Source: Eutreptiella sp. 'Long Island Sound 2002'
Lineage: Eukaryota; Euglenozoa; Euglenophyceae; Eutreptiales; Eutreptiaceae
Direction: 5' to 3'
DNA length: 64,000 nt
Assembly (NCBI GenBank): GCA_964036045.1
Contig: OZ038378.1
Span: 43,277,228 to 43,341,227 of the forward strand
Shown here piece by piece: positions 30,943-38,607 of this stretch. A program made the translations under genes and the position numbers. Each line of letters starts with the position of its first letter. Position 1 is the first letter of the stretch. The notes under the pieces are model-generated. The model had not been told where the DNA came from. It did no database searches and saw nothing but the letters and a program-made list of their open reading frames with translations.

Positions 30943-31225
30943 TAAGGTAAGGTAAGTTGCTCGGGCGATCTCCGAACTCCAGCGTATCAGTGATCCCTAC
31001 CTGTCCCTCGCAGCATCCCTTCCGGCTCGCGGGGTCACCGACACCCTAGCGCCTAGGACACTGCGTTCCGCCCCCACCGGGATTCGAACCGACGGAGCAT
31101 CCCTTCCGGCTCGCGGGGTCACCGACACCCTAGCGCCTAGGTAACTGCGTTTCGGCCGCCACTGGGATTCGAACCGAGCACCTTTAGTTCAGGCGTCACG
31201 TGCATGACCGCTGAACTACGAGACG
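30943..31225 (-). mobile_element. tRNA-derived SINE with perfect target-site duplication
   Basis: It is flanked by identical 18-bp copies of TGCCGCGGGGATGGTGGG (30925-30942 and 31226-31243). On the minus strand it starts with a tRNA-like head. A-box TAGTTCAGCGGT is at 31218-31207, and B-box GGTTCGAATCCC is at 31175-31164. An 84-85-bp unit containing a second B-box (31090-31079) is duplicated in the body, and it ends with a CTTAC-repeat tail (30958-30943). The cloverleaf is degenerate and lacks a matched acceptor stem, so it is not a tRNA gene. It would be transcribed by RNA polymerase III and mobilised by a LINE. Confidence 0.88.
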
Positions 31226-31243
31226 TGCCGCGGGGATGGTGGG
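31226..31243. repeat. Target-site duplication, right copy
   Basis: Identical to 30925-30942. After it the array unit resumes exactly where it was broken. Confidence 0.9.
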
Positions 31244-31515
31244 GGGCCGTCCCGGGGGGGGGTGGCCTGCCACTGTTGTGAGGGGCGTCTGGTGTCAGGC
31301 GCTGTCCCTCCCCCGGCCGCCCGTCCTCTGGGGCGGGCGGCCGGGGTTCCGCGACCCGTGTGTCCCAGGTGCGGTCGGTGCGGGCGTGAAGACCCAGCAC
31401 TGGCCCCACAGCGTGCGCCCTTGCGGGCCGGCGTTGCTCACTGGCCCACTGGACGGGCCGTTGGCGTTCGCCACCCACGTGCTGTGGGCGCGGATGTGTG
31501 CGTTCGGGGGCCCAA

Positions 31516-31686
31516 CTTGGCCACAATGGATATGGTGGCCCCAGTATCCAGTACCCCCAGGTATTCACGTACCCCAAGACGGATACGTACCAAAAACAAC
31601 AGGTCTGTAGGCCCCCCGGAGCGTCCCTGTAAGAACTCCGCGGGGCAGGTCACTTCAAACCCCTTCTTTTGGAGTTTACGCGCCAT
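31516..31686 (-). pseudogene. pro: Gypsy-2 protease, truncated
   Basis: LGVLDTGATISIVAKLG carries the retropepsin active site. It follows a Leu/Arg strand (DLLFLVRIRLGVREY), and the coding sequence stops shortly after, at the junction with GC-rich array sequence. The flap and C-terminal half are missing, so it cannot be active. Confidence 0.8.
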
Positions 31687-31989
31687 GCGAATGAAGCGGC
31701 AGCACTTCCGGTCATTGGACTGGTCCCCATCTTCGTTAGCACGCTTGGTCCCTTGTTCTTGTTTGCCTTGCGTCTGGGAATGGGTCGTAGGTCCAGTGTT
31801 GGGTTGCTCACCAGAGGGCCCAGGGTTCCCCCCTGGCGTAGGATTCCGGTTCCCTCCGGACGGATTCGCGTTCCTGTCCTTGTCAGGCTTGCGGTCACCG
31901 CCTCCTCGTCGAGCTTTGCCTTTGCCACTTTGGCCTTTGCCATTCCCCTTGGACTTGTCTTGGCGGTTGTCCTTGCTGGAGGTGCCCTT

Positions 31990-32418
31990 TCAACCGCCGT
32001 TGCCACTGGCGTTCTCGGTTTTAAGTTTCTCCGATAGGCGTTGCTTATGGTAGCACTCATCCTCGTAGTGCTTCCTCTTTTCGCAGAACGCACAGGTGAT
32101 AGTACACCTGTAGTGGTCCCGCAGCTTTGCCTTGCCGCCGGTGTTGGTCACCTGCTTCTTACCCTGGACCACGAAGCAATCATGCAGATCGCAGTCCGGG
32201 GCGTGAAGCAGGGAGCCCTGCTTAGTTCTGGCCTCCCACCAGAAGTGATCTTGATCGTTGCTCATGATACGAGCATTTTTGGGGGTAGTCCCCTGTCCGG
32301 GTTGGTGTCCTTGATACCAACGGCCTTGGCTTCCAGAGCCTCCTCCTCCAGGACGGTAGGCGTTCAGGTGCTGGTCGATTTCTTTCTCCAGCGCCAGCTC
32401 CAAACGTAGCACAGACAA
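31990..32418 (-). pseudogene. gag: Gypsy-2 Gag nucleocapsid with CCHC knuckle
   Basis: CAFCEKRKHYEDEC is a canonical CX2CX4HX4C zinc knuckle, preceded by a Gly/Gln-rich segment and charged helices (RLELALEKEIDQHLNAY). It lies in the same frame as the other gag pieces but is separated by stops. It would bind genomic RNA in the particle. Confidence 0.75.
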
Positions 32419-32625
32419 ATCATTTTAGTTGAGACCTCTCGCCTTGTGCTCTGCCGTTGACCGGCAATCGTTCCACAGCTCCCGAGGGAGCTTGGCCACC
32501 AACCAGAAGAGCAGCCCGTCGCTGCCGTAGGAACCGGGGGTCAGTCACCCCACCCAGTGGTCTAAGTCGGCCAGTAGCTTGGAGATCCTGGCTGGTTTGG
32601 GGTTGTTGGGCAGCACGGCCAGGTT

Positions 32626-33456
32626 CTAGATCTCGGCCCTGATGGAGAGGTTGGTTTTGTAGGTCGGGTACTGCCTCTCCAAGGCAACCAACATGTCGGC
32701 AAAGGTGGTGGACTTCGTCACGATCTGCTTCACCTGCTTCTCCAGATACTTAGTCTCGCAGCACTGCAGGAGCAGATCGCACTTGACTCGCCCACCAGCA
32801 GGGGTTTGGCTGGTCATCCTGAGGAACCGGCCAAAGTTCTCACCGAAATCGCTGAGATCCTTGTCTGTGAACTCAGGCAAGTTCACCACAACTTTGGAGG
32901 TGGCGATTGCCTTAGCCTCCTGGGACCTGCATCCCTCAGGGCACTTGGTCTTCCTCTTCTTCTTCTTCTTCTGCCCGCTCGGGTTCTCAGGGTCCTCATG
33001 GTCGTCGTCCTCCGAGGGCGAAGCAGAAGTCATGGACGGCGGCTCATCGTCAGAGGGGTCTCCGCCTAGGTCACTAGGGCCGTAGGGCTCCACGTCGACC
33101 ATTGCCCTTAGGGCCGTCAGCCCCAACCAGTCCAGCTCGGCCCTCGTGGAATTATCCACGTGGCTGTAGGGGGGCTGGGCCGTTCTTGGTATAAATGGGC
33201 TTCTCGGCATCACAGCGGGGGTCGGCATTGGTTGGCTCCTCAGGCTTCCCAGGGTGTTTGTCAGCCCCGCGACAAGGTGATTTGCTTGTACTCGGTGAGG
33301 TGAAACTCCCACGATGGTAGGTGACGCTTGGGAAGGAATCAGGGGCTCCAGTTTAGCCTGAATTTCCTGAGCGAGATAACCAACAAGTTCAGGGGTGGCT
33401 CCTCGGAGAGCTGCTTTTGTCTCCGACTGCGTCAGGGAACTGTTTGAGGATCTTCA
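32626..33456 (-). pseudogene. gag: Gypsy-2 Gag capsid region
   Basis: The frame reads on from the N-terminal part past a single TGA (33456-33454). It shows a helical part (ATPELVGYLAQEIQAKLEPL), an acidic linker, a Lys run (QKKKKKRKTKCPEG), and capsid-like helices (NFGRFLRMTSQTPAGGRVKC, ADMLVALERQYPTYK). It is stopped by TAG at 32628-32626, after which sense-looking sequence continues (NLAVLPNNPKPARISKLL). Multiple stops show it is dead. Confidence 0.65.
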
Positions 33457-34173
33457 AGATCCTCTACTCCTTCCTCCAAGAGACTCAGGGCCACGTAGGC
33501 CACTCAGGGAAGGGAAACCAGGTGCAGGCATAGTGTAGCCAGGTTCGGGTGCCGCATAGCCAGGTATTCCAGTCATGTACACGCCCGCCGCAGGTCTATG
33601 ATAGCCATCCTCATATCGGCGAGGCATAGGCTCAGGCGCACCGGTGTAGGTGGAGGTTGATGCCACTGGTTCGGTGACTGCAGTTGCCATAGGTGTCACA
33701 GTCGCGGCTGGAGTCACACCATAGGTGGGGTAAGGCATTCCAGTAAAGCCTAGACCCTCAGCCATAGGTGGAGTGGTTGTGGGTGAGGATGTAGCTGGAT
33801 GTGTGGCTGGGAGTGTAGTGGTTGTTGGAGACGGTACTGCAGGGAAATGAGAGGCGCTCGGAGCGCTCTCCTCAGGTGTGTCCTCGAAGGGCGCCTCGTG
33901 GGATGGTCCATATCCATCTCCAGGGTGTACCTCTTCGGCTCCCATGTCCAGTGCTTGCTTCTCCTTGTCCTTCTCTTTGCCTTCACGTCTTCGCACGGAT
34001 AGACCACTGAAGGCAGCTCTCAAGCCTTCAAGAGAACCATCCCTCAGCCCACTTAAGGGCACTGAAGGTACAGACTGCTCAGGTTGAGGTTCACCAGCAG
34101 GTTTGGGCGCTGGTGCTGGCTTGGCAGGTGCCACTGAGAGCTCGATCGTCTCTGCACTGTCCTTGGTGTCCAT
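33454..34173 (-). pseudogene. gag: Gypsy-2 Gag N-terminus
   Basis: It starts MDTKDSAETIEL 74 nt after the primer site. It is rich in Pro, Thr, Ser and Ala with a Lys/Arg/Glu patch (SVRRREGKEKDKEKQ) and Tyr/Pro repeats toward the end. This low-complexity matrix-like region ends with TGA in frame with the capsid part. Confidence 0.6.
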
Positions 34174-34246
34174 ATTGTATTCCTTCGCCCTTCAGTGCAG
34201 TCAGTCTCGACGTACTGCACGGGGTTGCAGGTACGCAAAGATTGAA

Positions 34247-34260
34247 ATCCTCTGCTACCA
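34247..34260 (-). other. Gypsy-2 primer-binding site, initiator tRNA-Met type
   Basis: On the minus strand TGGTAGCAGAGGAT matches the complement of the last 14 bases typical of eukaryotic initiator tRNA-Met. It sits upstream of the gag start, and the 5' LTR should lie at higher coordinates from 34261. Confidence 0.8.
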
Positions 34261-34800
34261 GAACGTTAAAACCGGCTTTCACTGTTAATTGCTTTGATGA
34301 TATTGCTTTGTTGATGCTCCTGCTTGCTCCTGCTGCTTCTTGATGTAGTTCAGGTTTTCCAAACAAATATGGTTTGAGAAAAACAACCCAAATAAATTCC
34401 CACAGTTGCAAGGCAAAAGACCACAGGATAAAACCCGCAACATGAAGGGCTGCAGTCAAAAGAGATAGTGATACAACCAAGGAAACTCACAATAACTACA
34501 GATTTGGGAAATGATAGTTAGAAAATATCCTACAAGCATGGAAAAACTGCCCACATGGGCATCTTCTTTTTTATAGTGCATCTAGAGATGTGCACTCTTT
34601 GTTTTGGGTCCCATAGGTGATGAGATGGCATGGCCTGTGGCACTGAGGTCACTGCCATGTCACAAGAGAAAATCCTACTTGGCTGGGCTGACTGGGAATT
34701 GAACCGAGGACCTCTCAAAAAGAGGTGCCACAGCCCCCTAGAGTGCAGACCACTAGGATAGCTAAGCATTCATGAGAAAACATAGAAGGATGTATAGGCT
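34261..34800 (-). repeat. Probable Gypsy-2 5' LTR region
   Basis: By position this should be the 3' part of the 5' LTR on the minus strand. A TATA-like TATAAAAAAG lies near 34582-34573, about 320 nt before the primer site. The outer boundary cannot be fixed because no second LTR copy is in the window. It contains the tRNA-like stretch at 34683-34760. Confidence 0.35.
34683..34760 (-). other. tRNA-like sequence (A- and B-box), not a functional tRNA
   Basis: On the minus strand it has a tRNA-like 5' part with CTAGTGGTC, a perfect hairpin ACCTC...GAGGT where a long variable arm would be, and B-box GGTTCAATTCCC. Acceptor and anticodon stems do not pair convincingly. The T-arm (CTCGG...CCCAG) is the same as in the SINE at 30943-31225. 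A tRNA pseudogene or SINE head is likely. Confidence 0.35.
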
Positions 34801-36690
34801 CTGGATCAATGTCAGCGCCTCAGTCAGTCCAGGAAATGGTGTATAAGATCAATCAGTTGGGGGTCCAGGCGTGGACACAACATCCATAGATCAATGCTTG
34901 GTTTTATAGGTCAAAATGTCTTGTCACTCCTGTTTGGATAGGCCAATACTGGGATAAAAATGTGTTATGCCTTTAGGCCTCTTTATATCAACTAAAGCTA
35001 ACCTTTTGGCAGGAAAATACAATTATTCCTACTGTAATACTTCCATGTCTTTGAACAGGGTTTTTGTCTTCGAATTTGTGAAATGGGTATGATTTGGTGC
35101 TCCTGCCAAGGATCCTGCGCAGAAAGAGGTTTGTCGTACTTTGCAATTTTCAAGAAACAGGACAGTTCCCATGTCAAACCACAACAAGTGTGCAAAACGG
35201 AGATACGGCGCGCGTGCTCACAAGGCAGTATCAAATAGAATAATACACAATTTTGGAAACGTCAAACAAGCCATACACGATGTCCTTCCCGGTCTCTACC
35301 TTCCCTATTGCCTTAGTTCCAGACCCAACGCGCCCTTGGCCTCGGAAACAAGCCTCAACGCTGCGGCCATTCTGGCCAAATTTTAGAGGAAAAGTTGTCT
35401 CTTCAAGCGACCATGTGTTGGTACGCGTTGAACTGCATGGAGCCATCGTTGAGGTAGCTCCGAAATGAAAATGCCCGCGGACGTTTGGTCTGTTTAGCAT
35501 GGTGTGAAGGGATTTACTTTCATGCTCACAGGTACACAAAGTTAGCGTTTGCGCAGCATAGAACCTTCGGTTTTCGGCACCCTTAAGTGTCTGAAAACAC
35601 CCTTGTAAGCCGCCTATCAAAATGAAACGATATGTTCATGTGAACGGGGTATGAATGGAAGGCAAAGGAGGGAGATGTAGAGTTTTCGACGAACTCGTGG
35701 TACTTGGTAACCATGAGTTCGGTCACTTGACGGAAAAGCTTACACGCCCATTTTCTCCCAGACGCGGCGGCCAAAAATTCCGTTGACTACACCAGATGCA
35801 AGTACGTGAAATACCCTCCAGATCCAGCCGTTAATTTCCTTTCTACCCTCAGAGATACAGGAGAAAAAATCCAAACGAACCTCGCAACGGAAGTTTGGTG
35901 CTGAACCGCGCGCAAGCGACGACGGCCAGCATTTTCACGGCGGCAGAAAACTCGGTCGAAATACTCAATTGTGATACATTTCTCGCTTGATTTGAACATC
36001 AAAATGAAATTATAAAAATTCCCCATCGACTTAGTCCATTGGGAAGGTTAGGTACGGGATAGGTCCCATGCCGGCTCCCAATAGACTGGAGAAAACATAC
36101 CTGCACAGGCAGGATGAGAAAAAGCCGTGAGTACTGAGGAAGGTTACACATGCGCCATACGGGCCATGGGCCCCTTTGTACCGGTTCAATGGCCTATTTC
36201 TTGTCCCTCTGAAGCTGCCAGGACGAAAAGAATCCGGTTGATGCTACGTGAACCGGTCTCATTGAACTGCAAACTATCAGTTTGTACGACCAGTCCTGGA
36301 AAATGAACCGGCCGCACTGCAGGCAGACCTGAATGAGGTTCAGGTGGAGTTGTTTGCCAGTCAGGAGCAGCATATGATGCAGCTCTACTGTTCGCGATAT
36401 CTGAATACCGCCTTTTGCTTCTACTGGAGATTGATGCAGTTTTGCCATGCTAACCCTCCATTCTCCCAACGTGCTAAGGGGTTGACGGAAATTTGAAGGA
36501 GCAAGAGCAGTGCTCTGCACCTCCGAATGGGGTTCTACAGGGGAACATGCCTATTGGAGGTGTTTACTGGACCGTATGACAGTGGGAAGGACTGAGCTCC
36601 CCAACAGGCCTATTTGTGTCCCCGAAGGCTCTCAGGAGACCATGCTTGGCCCTGAATGGGATAGTCTCCTGTCCATTGTCGATGGCTGTC
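34800..36690. other. Intergenic DNA, no gene recognised
   Basis: Moderate GC. Open frames up to about 129 codons occur on both strands (for example minus 35620-35231, with a protein-like stretch FPLKFGQNGRSVEACFRGQG), but no known domain, start context or splice pattern is visible. Composition changes sharply to C-rich LINE-2 sequence between about 36,690 and 36,740. Confidence 0.4.
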
Positions 36691-36990
36691 CCAACCCCGT
36701 ACCGCCTCAAGGGACCGGGGGACAACGGGGGGCCACAGATCCGGGCGATTTGGAACGGTCAAAAGGAGCTAGACCAAGGCAACAGCGCCCCGGACAAACC
36801 ACTCGGCGACACCCTGGAACTCACCAGCGCCCACCCCATCCGGCTCCGCACCGAAGAGAACAAGGCCCACACAGGCACCAAATACACTGGGGAGCTCCCC
36901 CCGGAGTGGAGCCAAGGCCTCCCCCCGCCGCGCCTACCCAAACGCCTACAAACCGGCAAAAAGTCCCCAACCCCCAGTCCCCCTCCCTGA
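36616..36990 (+). pseudogene. LINE-2 remnant of upstream ORF
   Basis: The frame is continuous with the endonuclease frame except for TGA at 36988-36990. From about 36,740 it reads Pro/Lys-rich linker sequence (TGKKSPTPSPPP, then RGKGRGHKPPQPRP after the stop). Before 36,700 it is probably not element-derived. I take it as the truncated end of ORF1 or the N-terminal linker of ORF2. Confidence 0.35.
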
Positions 36991-37125
36991 CGGGGCAAGG
37001 GCCGAGGGCACAAGCCTCCACAGCCCCGGCCCGCCCCCACCGAGGCCACCGTCAACCTCCTCGACCTCAACCACCCGGCCGTCACATACTCCAAGGACGC
37101 CACAACCGCCCTCCAAGAGCTCCCG

Positions 37126-38607
37126 ATGGCACAGGGGCCGGGGTGGGTCCCCCACCTCCTCACCTTCCAGGAACAAGGCCTACAGCGCGACGACCCCCCG
37201 GAAACCACCCCCATATATACCCCGGACCAGAAAGCGTACAAATGCTACTGGCACAAGGGGACCCCCCTATACGCCCAAACCGGCATCCACGTCCACCTCG
37301 TCCACCACCTCAGCGTCCCAGGGAGGCTAGGTGTCTATGAGGTCGTCGGGGACGGATGGCAACTCAACGTCATCAACACCCACGTCCCCTTCGGCGAAGC
37401 CACGGAACCCTTCCTCCGGGCCCAGGCCGAGGCGTACCGCCAAATGGCCATGCTCGCCCCCACAGTCATCATCGGCGACATGAACGCCGCCCCCACCCCA
37501 GCGGACCGAGGAGGACAGGCCACACCCCAGGACCAAGCAGTCCGCGACACCATCGAAATGCTGGGGCTCGTGGACCTAACAGCCAGCCTCGAAGGCCAAC
37601 CATCCCACTTCCCCCACCAAACGGATGCCGCCCCATCCCGCATCGACGTATGCTATGGCGACCCCACCACCATCATCCGAGCGGAGGCCCGATATGGACC
37701 CCTCCCGCTGGGACCCACAGGCCATAGCCCCCTGCACATCCGCCTCACCATCCCCAACCTTCCCCCCAGCCCCCCAGAAGATGCGGACCAAGGCCTACCA
37801 CCCCCCCTGAAGATGCCCCTGCTGCATGACAAGCATGCCTGGTCCCAATATCACAGGGCCATAGACCGCGCCCGGCGCATCCAACCAGACCCCACCGACC
37901 TACTCACAGCCATGCGCACGGCCGCCGTCGCCTGCGGCTTCCAGCAACACCCCCACACAGACGACGACCAACCACCCACGGCCCTGGGGGACATGCTCCA
38001 TGACCTCTGGCATGCGAAGCAACAACTGGCGACCCTCCTCCACACCGACACCCCCCAAACCTGCCGCCAGATACACCACTGCAGGACACAGATTGCCCAA
38101 ATCAGGGCGGACCTGCAGCGTTGGCACATCCACAGGCAACAGCGCATCGCCCAGGAACACGAACGGTATGCGCAACACGAACTCCCCTACAAGGCCATCC
38201 GCCACCTCAACGAAGCCATGACCGATACCGGCCACCGCACCATCACCACGGTCCGGCAGAAGGACGCCTTCCTCACCAACGACCCAGCCACAGTGCTCCA
38301 AGCCACCCAAGACAGCTTCCTCCGGCAACACACCCCCACCCAAGACACACTGGACCCGGACACCCAGGCCAAAATCGACCGCCTCCCTCGGGTCTTCAAC
38401 CACGCCCGGAGGAGGCACCTGGAAAAACGCCCCTTCACCATCCACGAAGTCCGGAAGGCCATCCACAGTCTCCTGCAACACAAAACCCCAGGCTACGACG
38501 GCCTCCCTGCAGAGGCATACTACCACCTCCCCGCCCACCTCCTCCGCGTCCTCGCCCACCGCCTCTGGGACATCGTCACGGGGCGGACCCCCCTGCCACC
38601 AGACTAG
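37126..38607 (+). CDS. LINE-2 ORF2 part 1: APE-like endonuclease and RT N-terminus
   Basis: Endonuclease landmarks: LLTFQEQG (metal Glu, residue 16), VIIGDMNAAP (Asp118), PSRIDVCYGD (Asp174) and TGHSPLHIRL (His200). The usual SDH triad reads TGH here, so the Asp is missing. The frame is open upstream to 36991, so sequence before ATG 37126 (NLLDLNHPAVTYSKD) is likely part of the domain. It ends at TAG (38605-38607) at the position where LINE RTs usually have Trp before the first RT motif; the same frame continues at once. Confidence 0.85.
   Translation: MAQGPGWVPHLLTFQEQGLQRDDPPETTPIYTPDQKAYKCYWHKGTPLYAQTGIHVHLVHHLSVPGRLGVYEVVGDGWQLNVINTHVPFGEATEPFLRAQAEAYRQMAMLAPTVIIGDMNAAPTPADRGGQATPQDQAVRDTIEMLGLVDLTASLEGQPSHFPHQTDAAPSRIDVCYGDPTTIIRAEARYGPLPLGPTGHSPLHIRLTIPNLPPSPPEDADQGLPPPLKMPLLHDKHAWSQYHRAIDRARRIQPDPTDLLTAMRTAAVACGFQQHPHTDDDQPPTALGDMLHDLWHAKQQLATLLHTDTPQTCRQIHHCRTQIAQIRADLQRWHIHRQQRIAQEHERYAQHELPYKAIRHLNEAMTDTGHRTITTVRQKDAFLTNDPATVLQATQDSFLRQHTPTQDTLDPDTQAKIDRLPRVFNHARRRHLEKRPFTIHEVRKAIHSLLQHKTPGYDGLPAEAYYHLPAHLLRVLAHRLWDIVTGRTPLPPD

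Larger units (their letters stand above)
12043..31515 (-). mobile_element. LINE-1: giant GC-rich non-LTR retrotransposon
   Basis: Read on the minus strand from a 5' tandem array (31515-28150), it encodes N-terminal ORFs (28099-25215), a C2H2 finger (25248 on), APE-type endonuclease and RT (24490-20859), RNase H (20908-19997), a CCHC finger (19912-18971), further ORFs (18877-14677), and a G-rich 3' part. It ends in AAACCTC repeats at 12068-12043. The coding strand is strongly C-rich and G-poor. About 19.5 kb is very long for a LINE, so two merged elements cannot be excluded. The 5' edge breaks Gypsy-2 protease and the 3' edge abuts the Gypsy-1 LTR. Confidence 0.75.
28150..31515 (-). repeat. 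Tandem array of about 420-bp dimeric units at the LINE-1 5' end
   Basis: The landmark GCCTGCATGCCCTGTG recurs near 28813, 29233, 29653, 30073, 30492 and 30907 (spacing 420, 420, 420, 419, 415). Each unit has two diverged halves of about 210 bp. One begins TCTGGTGTCAGGCGCTGTCC and the other TCTGAGGTCAGGCGCTCCCC, and both end in GTTGTGAGGGGCG. A SINE interrupts the array at 30943-31225. It stops at about 31515, where Gypsy-2 protease begins, and fades into ORF1 near 28150. Its position resembles the promoter monomers of mouse L1. ORFs inside it are low-complexity shadows. Confidence 0.85.
31516..34260 (-). mobile_element. Gypsy-2: decayed Ty3/Gypsy gag-protease fragment
   Basis: On the minus strand, an initiator-tRNA-Met primer site (34260-34247) is followed by a gag frame. 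The gag frame starts at 34173 and is broken by stops and shifts, then come a CCHC knuckle and the beginning of an aspartic protease. The protease is cut at about 31515 by the 5' end of the LINE-1 array. RT and integrase are absent from this side. Gypsy-2 is not a copy of Gypsy-1; its Gag is different. Confidence 0.8.

Noticed and set aside
31078-31225. Possible functional tRNA genes with two B-boxes
   Set aside because: The acceptor stem does not pair and the anticodon arm is imperfect. The sequence lies inside a target-duplicated SINE.
28332-31577. Many 150-500-codon ORFs on both strands in the 420-bp array
   Set aside because: They are repeat-unit translations. The unit length of 420 is a multiple of three, so any open frame persists from unit to unit.
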